Source: Bacteroidales bacterium UBA2800 (lineage in GTDB: Bacteria; Bacteroidota; Bacteroidia; Bacteroidales; Paludibacteraceae). Taken from it: DNA of 64,000 nucleotides. The stretch is taken from the NCBI GenBank assembly GCA_002351925.1, contig DEHM01000013.1, positions 1 through 64,000 of the forward strand. The letters run 5' to 3'. The notes under the pieces are model-generated. The model saw only the letters and a program-made list of their open reading frames with translations. It was not told the origin of the DNA and searched no databases. This document shows, piece by piece, positions 50,034 to 58,694 of the stretch. Each line of letters opens with the position of its first letter. Position 1 is the stretch's first letter. Made by a program: the position numbers and the translations under genes.

Positions 50034-51389
50034 ATGCAAATAAAATTAGAAAATAAGCGCAGAAAGACATCAAACATACAGGTCGGTAACATTTTTATCG
50101 GTTCCGACTACCCCATCCGAGTGCAGACGATGGCCAACACCTCGACCAACGATATCGACGGTTCGGTGGAGCAGGCGCGCAGGTGCATAGAGGCGGGAAC
50201 GGAGTTGTTGCGTTTCACGACGCAGGGTCTGCGTGAGGTGGAGTCGCTCAAGGAGATCCACGCGCAGGTGCTGACAGCCGTACCGCTGGTGGCCGACGTC
50301 CATTTCAATTCGGAAGTGGCTGACGCTGCGGCCGAAGTAGTGGAAGCGGTGCGTATCAACCCCGGTAACTACAGCCGCGATGCCTCGAAGCTGGAGGAGC
50401 GTTTTATCCACCTGCTGGACATCTGTCGCGCGCACGAGACGGCGATACGTATCGGCGTGAACCACGGTTCGCTCAGCGAGCGTATGATGGATAAGTACGG
50501 CGACACGCCGCTGGGCATGGTGGAGAGCGTGATGGAGTTTCTGCGTATTGCCGTCGACCAGGAGTTTGAGAACATCGTTATCTCCGTGAAGGCCAGCAAC
50601 ACCCGCGTGATGGTGGAGACGGTGCGTCTGCTCGTCAAGACGATGCAGCACGAGCACATGGCTTTCCCGCTGCATTTGGGTGTTACCGAAGCCGGAGAGG
50701 GCGAAGACGGACGTATCAAGTCGGCCGTAGGCATAGGTGCGCTGCTAGCGGACGGTATAGGCGACACGATACGCGTGAGTCTGAGCGAAGCGCCGGAGAA
50801 CGAGATACCGGTGGCACAAGACCTGGTAGACTATTTCTCCGACGACGAGTCAGCCCGGTATGACGGTAGTGTTACTGCAGAAGTGCTGGACAACATCGGA
50901 GGCGAAGCGGAGGTGCGCTATACGAGTTATGAGGAAGACTGGGACCTCTTCTGCCTGCAGGCTGCGGCAGAGTGCGGTAAGCTGCTCTGGGACTACAAGG
51001 CGACGGAGCTGACACTCGTCAATCCGAATTTCTCGGAGACGAAACTCAACTTCCTGAGCAAAGATATCCTGCAGGCGGCACGCGTGCGTATCTATAAGAC
51101 GGAGTATATCTCTTGTCCGGGTTGCGGCCGAACGATGTTCGACCTGCAGAAGACCGTAGCAGAAGTCAAGAAAGCAACTGCCCATCTGACGGGCCTGAAG
51201 ATTGCCGTGATGGGCTGTATCGTCAATGGTCCGGGGGAGATGGCCGATGCTGACTACGGTTATGTAGGCGCTGGACGCGACCGTATCAGTCTCTACAAAG
51301 GCAAAGAATGCGTGCTCAAAAACATCCCGCAGGAAGAAGCGGTAGAAAAACTATTGGAACTGATTGAACACGATAAAAATAACCATTAA
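50034..51389 (+). CDS. ispG: 4-hydroxy-3-methylbut-2-enyl diphosphate synthase with shortened insert
   Basis: 451 residues. An Fe-S enzyme of the non-mevalonate isoprenoid pathway. The TIM-barrel part runs from RVQTMANTSTNDIDGSV through VRINPGN to GDTIRVSLSEAPENE (about residue 257). The C-terminal [4Fe-4S] domain has Cys361-x2-Cys364 (SCPGCGRT) and AVMGCIVNGPGEMADADYG. Between them lies a segment of about 95 residues. E. coli IspG (372 residues) has no such insert, whereas many Bacteroidota IspG proteins have a much larger one and exceed 600 residues. This copy appears to keep only the end of that insert. Confidence 0.94.
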   Translation: MQIKLENKRRKTSNIQVGNIFIGSDYPIRVQTMANTSTNDIDGSVEQARRCIEAGTELLRFTTQGLREVESLKEIHAQVLTAVPLVADVHFNSEVADAAAEVVEAVRINPGNYSRDASKLEERFIHLLDICRAHETAIRIGVNHGSLSERMMDKYGDTPLGMVESVMEFLRIAVDQEFENIVISVKASNTRVMVETVRLLVKTMQHEHMAFPLHLGVTEAGEGEDGRIKSAVGIGALLADGIGDTIRVSLSEAPENEIPVAQDLVDYFSDDESARYDGSVTAEVLDNIGGEAEVRYTSYEEDWDLFCLQAAAECGKLLWDYKATELTLVNPNFSETKLNFLSKDILQAARVRIYKTEYISCPGCGRTMFDLQKTVAEVKKATAHLTGLKIAVMGCIVNGPGEMADADYGYVGAGRDRISLYKGKECVLKNIPQEEAVEKLLELIEHDKNNH

Positions 51390-51402
51390 AGATTTTACTA
51401 CT

Positions 51403-53055
51403 ATGCAAAAATCTCCGTTACAGATTGCGCGCCAGGCTTACCAGCCGAAGATGCCGGTAGCTTTGCAAGGCGCAGTACGCCTGGTAGAAGGCGAGAAAAC
51501 ACAGTCGGTGGCTGACCAGGAAGAGATCAAGAAACTCTTCCCCAACACGTACGGTCTGCCCCTTATCACGATGGAGCCGACGAGCGGCAAGAACCATTGT
51601 GACGAACCGTTCAACGTAGGTGTGATCCTGTCGGGAGGTCAGGCTCCCGGTGGTCATAACGTCATCTCCGGTCTGTATGACGGACTGAAGGCGCTGAATG
51701 CGAACAACAAACTCTACGGATTCCTGGGTGGTCCTTCGGGCCTGATTGACGGTAAGTATCAGGAACTGACGGGCGACATCATCGACGAGTATCGTAACAC
51801 CGGTGGTTTCGACATTATCGGTTCGGGTCGTACCAAACTGGAAGAGACCTGGCAGTTTGACAACGGTATTGAGATCTGCAAGAAACTCGGTATCAAGGCA
51901 GTAGTCATCATTGGTGGTGACGACTCGAACACCAACGCTTGCGTGCTGGCTGAGTACTACCTGCAGAAACAGTGCGGTATTCAGGTGATCGGCTGTCCGA
52001 AGACCATCGATGGTGACCTGAAGAACGCGATGATCGAGACCTCGTTTGGTTTCGACACCGCTTGTAAGACCTATGCTGAGCTGATTGGTAACATCCAGCG
52101 TGACGCCAACTCCGCCAAGAAATACTGGCACTTCATCCGTCTGATGGGTCGTAGCGCCAGCCATATTGCCCTGGAGTGCGCACTGCAGAGTCAGCCGAAC
52201 ATCTGCTTGATCTCTGAAGAAGTAGAGGCAAAGAAGATGACCCTAAACGACATCGTGGAGGATATCGTCAAGGTGATTGTCAACCGTGCTAACGCAGGTC
52301 TGAACTTCGGTACTATCCTTATTCCGGAAGGACTGATTGAGTTTATCCCCGCTATGCGTGTACTGATTCAGGAACTGAACGACATGTTGGCTGCTAACGA
52401 GGAGTTTGTGAGTCTGGATGGCGATGACGCCAAACGTGAGTACGTGAAGAGCAAACTGACACAGGCCAGCTGCGAGCTCTATCGTTCGCTGCCGAAGGGT
52501 ATCGCCCGTCAGTTGACGCTCGACCGTGACCCGCACGGAAACGTGATGGTTAGTCAGATCGAGACCGAGAAACTGCTCATCGAGATGGTAGGCAAGCGTC
52601 TGGCCGTACTGAAAGCTAACGGCGAGTACAAGGGTAAGTTTGCTGCATTGAACCACTTCTTCGGTTACGAAGGACGTTGCGCAATGCCGTCGAACTTCGA
52701 TGCCGACTACTGCTACTCGGTAGGTGTAACCGCTACTCACCTCATCGCTGCCGGCAAGACCGGTTATATGTCGCTCGTACGCAACCTGACGAAACCCGCA
52801 TCGGAGTGGGTGGCAGGTGGTGTGCCTATCACGATGATGATGAACATGGAGAAGCGCAACGGTAAGATGAAACCCGTTATCCAGAAAGCACTGGTTGAAC
52901 TGGATGGCGCTCCGTTCAAGTACCTGCAGGAGCACCGTGCTAAGTGGGCTAGTCCGGACACCAACTATATCTATCCGGGACCGATCCAGTACTATGGTCC
53001 GTCAGAAGTATGCGACCAACCGACTCGCACATTGTTGCTCGAGCGCGGCAAGTAA
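51403..53055 (+). CDS. pfp: PPi-dependent 6-phosphofructokinase
   Basis: 550 residues. It phosphorylates fructose 6-phosphate with pyrophosphate, reversibly, at the main step of glycolysis. It has VILSGGQAPGGHNVISG, the PPi-type motif IIGGDDSNTNA (Asp-Asp favours PPi over ATP), CPKTIDGDLKN, and MGRSASHIALECALQ. The length matches the long plant-beta/Bacteroidota form. I use the ATG at 51403, 13 bases after the ispG stop. Its last 46 bases overlap the following secreted-protein gene. Confidence 0.95.
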   Translation: MQKSPLQIARQAYQPKMPVALQGAVRLVEGEKTQSVADQEEIKKLFPNTYGLPLITMEPTSGKNHCDEPFNVGVILSGGQAPGGHNVISGLYDGLKALNANNKLYGFLGGPSGLIDGKYQELTGDIIDEYRNTGGFDIIGSGRTKLEETWQFDNGIEICKKLGIKAVVIIGGDDSNTNACVLAEYYLQKQCGIQVIGCPKTIDGDLKNAMIETSFGFDTACKTYAELIGNIQRDANSAKKYWHFIRLMGRSASHIALECALQSQPNICLISEEVEAKKMTLNDIVEDIVKVIVNRANAGLNFGTILIPEGLIEFIPAMRVLIQELNDMLAANEEFVSLDGDDAKREYVKSKLTQASCELYRSLPKGIARQLTLDRDPHGNVMVSQIETEKLLIEMVGKRLAVLKANGEYKGKFAALNHFFGYEGRCAMPSNFDADYCYSVGVTATHLIAAGKTGYMSLVRNLTKPASEWVAGGVPITMMMNMEKRNGKMKPVIQKALVELDGAPFKYLQEHRAKWASPDTNYIYPGPIQYYGPSEVCDQPTRTLLLERGK

Positions 53056-53600
53056 TACTTGCGTTATGCATCAGTTTGTCTCTATCGGCTCAAACCGATA
53101 GAGACTTACTGTGTGCGTACCAAAAGCAAGACATGTCGGTGTGGAAAACGTACATCGACACGCATGAGGATCTGCTGTACGAATACGGCTACTGCGGCTA
53201 TATCGTCTCGGAGGATAAGGAAGCAGCGCGACCTTATGTGGCGCGTTTTCGCAAGCATGTAGAAAGCCGAAAGGGGAAACTGCCCAAGGGGCATTACGAA
53301 ATGTATATGTCGGCGGTCTATGTGTTCGAACTGCGGTTGAAAGAGTCGATTCATCCGATCAAAGCGATGTCGCTTGCCAAAGAGGCAACGAAGTTAGCAC
53401 CTACCGATCCGATGGTGCTTACCTATTATGGTACCAGCCTCTTCTATGCCCCCAAGCCATTCGGCAGTAAGCAGGAAGCCTTGGAGTGGTTTGAGCGGGC
53501 AGAAACCTATTTCCGCGCACCCAAATGGCAGTACTGTTGGCTCCGAGAAGCGAACCAAATGTACATCCAACAATGCAAAGAAAAGCTGAAAAAGCAATAA
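53010..53600 (+). CDS. Secreted protein with TPR-like helices, overlapping pfp
   Basis: 196 residues. The N terminus has a charged stretch, then a hydrophobic signal-like core (QVILALCISLSLSAQ). The mature part is helical, including GHYEMYMSAVYVFELRLKES and the TPR-like AMSLAKEATKLAPTDPMVL and EALEWFERAETYF. No family name can be given. The only in-frame ATG before the signal core is at 53010, inside pfp, giving a 46-base overlap. An 11-base perfect inverted repeat lies in codons near the signal cleavage region. If the true start is later (53130), the signal would be lost, which seems less likely. Confidence 0.72.
   Translation: MRPTDSHIVARARQVILALCISLSLSAQTDRDLLCAYQKQDMSVWKTYIDTHEDLLYEYGYCGYIVSEDKEAARPYVARFRKHVESRKGKLPKGHYEMYMSAVYVFELRLKESIHPIKAMSLAKEATKLAPTDPMVLTYYGTSLFYAPKPFGSKQEALEWFERAETYFRAPKWQYCWLREANQMYIQQCKEKLKKQ
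53078..53105 (+). repeat. Perfect 11-base inverted repeat just after pfp
   Basis: GTCTCTATCGG and CCGATAGAGAC are exact complements separated by the six bases CTCAAA. It lies 23 bases after the pfp stop, within the start of the next coding sequence, and has no T-run after it. Confidence 0.85.
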
Positions 53601-53634
53601 ATTTGCATTTTTTTTGCATTTTTTTGCTCAAAAA

Positions 53635-53666
53635 TTTGGTCATATCGTAAAAAAGCAGTACTTTTG
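53635..53666 (+). promoter_or_regulatory. Promoter of tRNA-Gln
   Basis: TTTG (53635-53638) in TTTGGTCATATCG, a 20-base spacer, then TACTTTTG (53659-53666) followed by CACCCGCTTTCAGAA, matching the other two tRNA leaders of this type. Confidence 0.86.
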
Positions 53667-53687
53667 CACCCGCTTTCAGAAAAGCAC

Positions 53688-53758
53688 TGCCGAATTGTGT
53701 AATGGTAGCACTACAGATTCTGGTTCTGTCTGTCTGGGTTCGAGTCCTGGTTCGGCAA
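53688..53758 (+). tRNA. tRNA-Gln (anticodon CTG)
   Basis: A 71-base cloverleaf. Acceptor TGCCGAA/TTCGGCA, anticodon stem ACAGA/TCTGT with loop TTCTGGT (anticodon CTG), T arm loop TTCGAGT. The first base is U, as usual for tRNA-Gln. CCA is not encoded. Confidence 0.93.
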
Positions 53759-53759
53759 C

Positions 53760-53791
53760 AAAGACATCCGCAAGGGTGTCTTTCTTTTTTG
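53760..53791 (+). terminator. Terminator of tRNA-Gln
   Basis: AAAGACATCC and GGGTGTCTTT pair over ten positions (one T-G) around a GCAA tetraloop, followed by CTTTTTTG. It begins two bases after the tRNA. Confidence 0.92.
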
Positions 53792-53808
53792 TATATGTAC
53801 GTGGGGGC

Positions 53809-55590
53809 TTATTCTTCGCTGAAGTGGACGAGGACGTGGCGGTAGGAGTTGAAGATTTTGGATTTGCTGACGAAGCCCATATAGCGACGATGGTCATCCA
53901 CCACCGGCAAGTTCCATGCACCGGTGTCTTCGAAGGTCTCCATGACTTTCTCCATCGGCATGTCGAACCGCAGGATAGCGGCCGGCGAGGTCATGAGTTG
54001 GCTGACGGTGAAGCGGTTGTAGAGTCGCGGCTGGAACATGATGTTGCGTACCTCATCGAGCAGTAATATACCGCGCAGTCGGCCATCGTGGTCGATGACG
54101 GGGAAGATGTTGCGTTTGCTCTCTGCGATTACTTTGACCAATTCGCCCAGCTTCATCTCCGGCGAGACAGTCTTGAGGTCCGTCTCCAGCACATTGTCCA
54201 TCTTGAGTAGCGTCAGTACGTTGCGGTCTTTGTTATGGGTGAGTAGTTCGCCTTTCTGCGCCAGACGCATGGCGTAGAGCGAGTGGGGCTCGAAGAGCAT
54301 GATCGTCAGATAGGAGATAACGCTGACAATCATGAGCGGCATGAAAAGGTGGTAGCCGCCCGTCAGTTCGGCGATGAGGAAGATACCCGTCAACGGCGCA
54401 TGCATGACGCCCGACATCAGTCCGGCCATACCGACGAGCGCAAAACTGGTCTCCGGCACCGAGAGGCCGCTTAGGTTCATAATACGCGCCGTGACAAACC
54501 CGACGATAGCACCCATGAAAAGCGAGGGTGCGAAGATACCGCCGACACCTCCGCCTCCGTTCGTCGCAACACTGGCGACAATCTTCAAGAGGATGATGGC
54601 GGCAAAATAGGTAAGGATGATCAGGTGCGGATTGACGGTAGCCAGATAGGGCTCGAAGGGGCTATACTGCAATGCACTGAGGCTGTCGCCGTTGATGAGT
54701 TGGCGGATGACGTCGTATCCCTCGCCGTAGAGCGGCGGGAAGAGGAAAATCAGGATACTCAGCGTGGCACCGCCCACCAGCAGTTTGAGCCACATATTGC
54801 CTATCGTCTGTTTCAACCATTGTTCGAGCCGGTGCATTCCCCGCGTGAAATAGAGGCTGGTGAGTCCGCATATAGCGCCCAGCACAAGGTACCATGGGAT
54901 ACGTTGCACAAGGAAAGGCTCGGTCGTGTCAAGCGGGAACATAGGTTGGACACCCGTGAGGATATACGAGATAGCGGTGGCGGTAACCGACGAGATAAGT
55001 AGCGGGGCTACCGAGGTCATCGTCAGATCCATCATCAGCACTTCCAGCGTGAAGACGAGTCCGGCGATAGGGGCTTTGAAGATACCGCCTATGGCGCCTG
55101 CCGCACCGCAGCCTATCATCAGCATCATAGTCTTCTGGTCGAGCCGGAACGCCTTGGCGAGGTTAGAACCGATAGCCGCACCGGTGAGCACTATAGGCGC
55201 CTCTGCACCGACCGATCCGCCGAAGCCGATAGTCAGTCCGGAACCCACTACCGATGACCACATGTTGTGCGCCTTGATGATGGATTTACGTTGAGAGATG
55301 GCGTATAAGATCTTGGTGATACCGTGGGAGATGTCGTCGCGCACCACATAACGCACAAAAAGTGCGGCGAGGGTGATACCTATCATTGGCGTGATCAGAT
55401 ACCACCATGTGCGATCCATTCCGATCAGCTGGGTCTCTACGAACCACTGAATCAGGTGGATAAGCGATTTCAGAAGGGCAGCAGCGGCTGCGGAGAAAGC
55501 ACCTACGAAGAAAGAGAGTAGCAGCACCAGATGCTTCTCGCTGATGTAGCGTTCGCGCCACTCTACCAACTTGTCGTAGAAACTACTCAT
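53809..55590 (-). CDS. ClC-type chloride channel/antiporter with CBS domains
   Basis: 593 residues. The membrane domain (about 1-440) has the ClC selectivity regions: GGSVGAEAPIVLTG (the GxEGP site, here GAEAP) and GGGVGGIFAPSLFMG (GxFxP). Two C-terminal CBS domains (about 455-590) would bind nucleotides and regulate transport. ClC proteins move chloride passively or in exchange for protons. The gating Glu of the GREGP motif appears retained as Glu in GAEAP. It overlaps the end of obgE by eight bases and is the last gene of the adk-obgE-clc run. Confidence 0.92.
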   Translation of the reverse strand: MSSFYDKLVEWRERYISEKHLVLLLSFFVGAFSAAAAALLKSLIHLIQWFVETQLIGMDRTWWYLITPMIGITLAALFVRYVVRDDISHGITKILYAISQRKSIIKAHNMWSSVVGSGLTIGFGGSVGAEAPIVLTGAAIGSNLAKAFRLDQKTMMLMIGCGAAGAIGGIFKAPIAGLVFTLEVLMMDLTMTSVAPLLISSVTATAISYILTGVQPMFPLDTTEPFLVQRIPWYLVLGAICGLTSLYFTRGMHRLEQWLKQTIGNMWLKLLVGGATLSILIFLFPPLYGEGYDVIRQLINGDSLSALQYSPFEPYLATVNPHLIILTYFAAIILLKIVASVATNGGGGVGGIFAPSLFMGAIVGFVTARIMNLSGLSVPETSFALVGMAGLMSGVMHAPLTGIFLIAELTGGYHLFMPLMIVSVISYLTIMLFEPHSLYAMRLAQKGELLTHNKDRNVLTLLKMDNVLETDLKTVSPEMKLGELVKVIAESKRNIFPVIDHDGRLRGILLLDEVRNIMFQPRLYNRFTVSQLMTSPAAILRFDMPMEKVMETFEDTGAWNLPVVDDHRRYMGFVSKSKIFNSYRHVLVHFSEE

Positions 55591-56746
55591 CCCAGCCTAT
55601 TCCTTTGTACTTGTCGAGGTCCCACTCCTCTTCCACTTCGTTCAGATAGATGGTCTGCGGTTGGTCATCCTCCTGTGCCTCGGGTTCGTCGCGTTCGACG
55701 AGTGTCACATCTATCGGCGCGTGGCTGATGTCGATGACTTGGTTCTGCTCTTTGTTGAGTTCGGTCCAGAGCGCATCTTTCAGTTGATCGATACCGATAC
55801 CGGCTACCGAGGAGATAAAGACAATAGGCAGATCCAGTTTCTGCAGTTTCTTGGATGCCTGTAGTTTCTTCAGCTCTTTGTCGTCGATGGCGTCTATCTT
55901 GGTGACCGCCAGTATACGCGCCTTGGTAAGCAGTTGTGGGTTGTACTTTTCTAATTCGCGAAGAAGAATACGGTACTCGGCTACTATATCTTCGCTGGTG
56001 GCGGGAACCATAAAAAGCAGAACGGCATTGCGTTCGATATGTCGGAGAAAACGCAGTCCAAGTCCTTTGCCTTCGGCAGCACCCTCGATGATACCGGGTA
56101 TGTCGGCCATGCAGAACGAGCGTCCGTCGCGATAGGAGACGATACCCAGCTGGGGAGTGAGGGTGGTGAAGGGGTAGTCGGCTATCTCCGGCTTGGCGGC
56201 CGAGACGACGCTCAAGAGGGTAGATTTGCCGGCATTAGGGAAGCCGACCAGTCCGACATCGGCCAGCACTTTAAGTTGCATGATAACGGTGCGTTCCTGC
56301 GCCGGTTCGCCGGGTTGTGCATAGCGCGGCGCCTGGTTGGTAGCAGTGCGGAAATGCCAGTTTCCCAATCCGCCTCTACCGCCTTTCAGCAGGACGATAC
56401 GCTCGTCGTGCTCTTTGACTTCGCAGATGAACTCACCAGTCTCGCCGTCGTAGACTACGGTGCCGCAAGGAACCTCAATGATACGGTCTTCGCCGTCCTT
56501 GCCGAACGAGCGGCTCTGCCCGCCTCGGCCACCGTCGGTAGCCATGATATGTTTTTGGTACTTGAGGTGGAGCAAGGTCCATAGGTTACGGTTGCCGCGT
56601 AGGATGACCGAGCCGCCTTTGCCGCCGTCACCGCCGTCCGGTCCGCCTTTAGGCAGATATTTGGCGCGGTGGAGGTGCATACAGCCCGCACCGCCCTTGC
56701 CGGAGCGGCAGTAGATCTTGACATAGTCGATGAAGTTACCGGACAT
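55583..56746 (-). CDS. obgE: Obg/CgtA GTPase
   Basis: 387 residues. The glycine-rich Obg domain (about 1-158, for example GGDGGKGGSV and GGRGGQSRSFG) precedes a GTPase domain with the P-loop GFPNAGKST, DIPG (switch II region) and TKID. An acidic tail of about 50 residues ends in GIGWDE. Obg binds the 50S ribosomal subunit and links growth to nucleotide state. It starts 23 bases after adk and overlaps the ClC gene. Confidence 0.95.
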   Translation of the reverse strand: MSGNFIDYVKIYCRSGKGGAGCMHLHRAKYLPKGGPDGGDGGKGGSVILRGNRNLWTLLHLKYQKHIMATDGGRGGQSRSFGKDGEDRIIEVPCGTVVYDGETGEFICEVKEHDERIVLLKGGRGGLGNWHFRTATNQAPRYAQPGEPAQERTVIMQLKVLADVGLVGFPNAGKSTLLSVVSAAKPEIADYPFTTLTPQLGIVSYRDGRSFCMADIPGIIEGAAEGKGLGLRFLRHIERNAVLLFMVPATSEDIVAEYRILLRELEKYNPQLLTKARILAVTKIDAIDDKELKKLQASKKLQKLDLPIVFISSVAGIGIDQLKDALWTELNKEQNQVIDISHAPIDVTLVERDEPEAQEDDQPQTIYLNEVEEEWDLDKYKGIGWDE

Positions 56747-56769
56747 ATAGCTAAGGACGATAGGATGAT

Positions 56770-57348
56770 TTAGTGTTTGGACTCGCGGTCAATGATGCGC
56801 TTCACCTGACTGAACACATCTTCAACGCCATGATTGCCGTTGACGGCGAAATAGTTGCCGTGACGCAGAAAATAATGGGCGATAGGCTCCGTCTGGTCGT
56901 GATAGACCGCGATACGGTGGCGAATCGTGTTGAGGTTGTCGTCGGCGCGACCGCTTACTTTGCCTCGCTCCAGCAGACGCTGGATGAGCAGTTGCTCGTC
57001 TACCATCAAATCGATCATAATGGCGTCCATGTGGTATTTCTTGAGCAGTGCGCTGAGCGATACCGCTTGTGCTACCGTGCGGGGATAACCATCGAAGATG
57101 GTGCCCTTGCAGTGTTTAGGCAGCGAGGCGATATAGTTCTCAATCACGCCGTACATCATGTCATCGGGCACGAGGTTTCCTACGGAAATAAGGGCATCGA
57201 TCTGTTTTCCCAGTTCGGTACCCTTGGCTATCTCTGCGCGCAATACATCTCCCGTAGAGAGATGCTTCAGGCCGTAGTGCTCCATAATCAGCTGCGACTG
57301 TGTGCCCTTACCGCTACCTGGCGCGCCACATAAAATAATATTCAGCAT
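56770..57348 (-). CDS. adk: Adenylate kinase
   Basis: 192 residues. It interconverts ATP + AMP and 2 ADP. The P-loop is GAPGSGKGTQ, the AMP-binding segment includes HLSTGDVLR and DGYPRTVAQA, and the lid is the short form without zinc cysteines (LERGKVSGRADDN). The length fits the short-lid bacterial type. It is upstream of obgE and downstream of the HU gene's terminator on the same strand. Confidence 0.95.
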   Translation of the reverse strand: MLNIILCGAPGSGKGTQSQLIMEHYGLKHLSTGDVLRAEIAKGTELGKQIDALISVGNLVPDDMMYGVIENYIASLPKHCKGTIFDGYPRTVAQAVSLSALLKKYHMDAIMIDLMVDEQLLIQRLLERGKVSGRADDNLNTIRHRIAVYHDQTEPIAHYFLRHGNYFAVNGNHGVEDVFSQVKRIIDRESKH

Positions 57349-57380
57349 ACGTGTTGTGTACTATAGAATGTGTAAAGAGA

Positions 57381-57415
57381 CGAAAAACGAGCTGCCCATT
57401 GCGGGCAACTCGTTT
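57381..57415 (-). terminator. Terminator of the HU gene
   Basis: Minus strand: AAACGAGTTGCCC and GGGCAGCTCGTTT pair over 13 positions (one T-G) around GCAAT, continuing into TTTCG. It separates the HU transcript from adk. Confidence 0.88.
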
Positions 57416-57434
57416 ATGAAGCTACATTGCCTAA

Positions 57435-57698
57435 TTAGAGAGCAAATTTAGCACCAGCTTTGATCTTCACAGCCTTCTTAGCCGGGATGTTGATAGCAGC
57501 ACCGGTACGCGGGTTCTTAGCAACGCGTGCGGGTTTGTTAACGATCGTGAGGTTAGCGTAGCCAACGAGCTGTACGTTCTCACCTTTCTTAACTGCCTCA
57601 ACAGCTGCCTCAAGAGCTGCGTCGAGAACTTTTGCTGCCAATGCGTTCGATACTTCAGCCTTAGCTGCTGCAGCCTTTACGAGTTCCAATTTGTTCAT
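57435..57698 (-). CDS. HU-family DNA-binding protein
   Basis: 87 residues with the HU/IHF fold: a helical N terminus (MNKLELVKAAAAKAEVS), the dimer core, and the beta arm with RVAKNPRTGAAINIPAKK, where the conserved Arg-Asn-Pro-x-Thr-Gly tip inserts into the DNA minor groove. It bends and compacts DNA. It is a single-gene unit with its own promoter and terminator, as expected for an abundant protein. Confidence 0.95.
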   Translation of the reverse strand: MNKLELVKAAAAKAEVSNALAAKVLDAALEAAVEAVKKGENVQLVGYANLTIVNKPARVAKNPRTGAAINIPAKKAVKIKAGAKFAL

Positions 57699-57761
57699 AA
57701 CAATAGATTTTAAAAAGTATTAATAATGTTAATTATTGGTTTCCAATTCAGAATACGGTTG

Positions 57762-57793
57762 CAAAGTTACAACTTTTTCTTCATACTACCAAC
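57762..57793 (-). promoter_or_regulatory. Promoter of the HU gene
   Basis: Minus strand: GTTG (57790-57793), a 20-base spacer, then TAACTTTG (57762-57769) followed by CAACC. The -33 box has one mismatch. The leader is about 60 bases. Confidence 0.75.
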
Positions 57794-57857
57794 ATTTTCG
57801 GAAAAAAAAATCACTTTTTATGCAAAAAAATGCATTTTTTAGCAAAAAGGCGCACTT

Positions 57858-57893
57858 TTTGTAGGTAAAATCGCGGAAAAAGTAGTAATTTTG
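57858..57893 (+). promoter_or_regulatory. Promoter of the rhomboid gene
   Basis: TAATTTTG (57886-57893) in the AGTAGTAATTTTGCA context. The nearest TTTG (57858-57861) is 24 bases upstream, longer than the usual 20, so the -33 assignment is weak. Confidence 0.6.
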
Positions 57894-57914
57894 CACGCAA
57901 TAAAGCGAGATGTT

Positions 57915-58682
57915 ATGAGAAATATCCCAATAGTGACTCGCTATCTGTTGATAGCTAATTTGATGATTTATATGCTGACGGCAGTCTTGCTGCGTTACGG
58001 AGTGGATCTGAACGCGCTCTGTGGATTGCATTATGTGTCGGCATCTACTTTCCACTGGTGGCAGCCGCTGACCTATATGTTTCTCCATGCCGACTTCGGG
58101 CACATCTTCTGCAACATGTTTGCGGTATGGATGTTCGGCCCGATGATTGAGCGCGAGTGGGGAGAGCGACGCTATCTGGTCTATTATTTTGTCTGCGGTC
58201 TGGGCGCTGCACTGGTGCAAGAAGGTGTGTGGGCCTTGATGTTGGATAACATGGCGGGCCGATATAGCGCCGAAGCGCTGGCTTACTACAGTGCGTTGCT
58301 GAATACGATAGGTGCGTCAGGCGCGGTGTTCGGCATCCTCTTTGCCTTCGGATGGCTTTTCCCGGATGTGCCGATGTTCCTGCTGTTTATCCCAATACCC
58401 ATACGTGCGCGCATGTTCGTTATAATATATGCGCTCGTGGAGTTGTTCGCGGGAGTAGGCTCTGTGGCGGGCCTTACTGCAGATCATGTTGCCCATTTTG
58501 CCCATCTGGGCGGACTGTTGTTCGGCTGGTTGCTTATTCTCTACTGGAAGAAAAACAACTGGCAGGAGCCACGTATTGGCAACTTGTGGCGCAGACTGAA
58601 GGCCAAGTGGCACGGCTACGAAGACCTGGACAGCAGTCGTGGTCGCGATTTTGATGACTATCACTACCACCGCCGTGTGTGA
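57915..58682 (+). CDS. Rhomboid-family intramembrane serine protease
   Basis: 255 residues with six or more transmembrane helices. The catalytic Ser135 is in GASGAVFG and the His197 is in AHLGG; the helix with FLHADFGHIFCNMFAVWMFG is also typical (HxxxxHxxxN-like: His58, His63, Asn67). It cleaves membrane helices of unknown targets. The C-terminal cytoplasmic tail is short and charged. I use the ATG at 57915, because the earlier TTG overlaps the -7 box. uvrD starts 12 bases after the stop, so the two may be co-transcribed. Confidence 0.93.
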   Translation: MRNIPIVTRYLLIANLMIYMLTAVLLRYGVDLNALCGLHYVSASTFHWWQPLTYMFLHADFGHIFCNMFAVWMFGPMIEREWGERRYLVYYFVCGLGAALVQEGVWALMLDNMAGRYSAEALAYYSALLNTIGASGAVFGILFAFGWLFPDVPMFLLFIPIPIRARMFVIIYALVELFAGVGSVAGLTADHVAHFAHLGGLLFGWLLILYWKKNNWQEPRIGNLWRRLKAKWHGYEDLDSSRGRDFDDYHYHRRV

Positions 58683-58694
58683 TGAGGTCGTGAG

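Noticed and set aside
47061..50039. A 992-codon open frame on the minus strand opposite leuS, running through tRNA-Lys
   Set aside because: It is the mirror of leuS codon bias, rich in His, Arg, Gln and Leu, with no domain. It crosses the tRNA-Lys gene and the ispG start.
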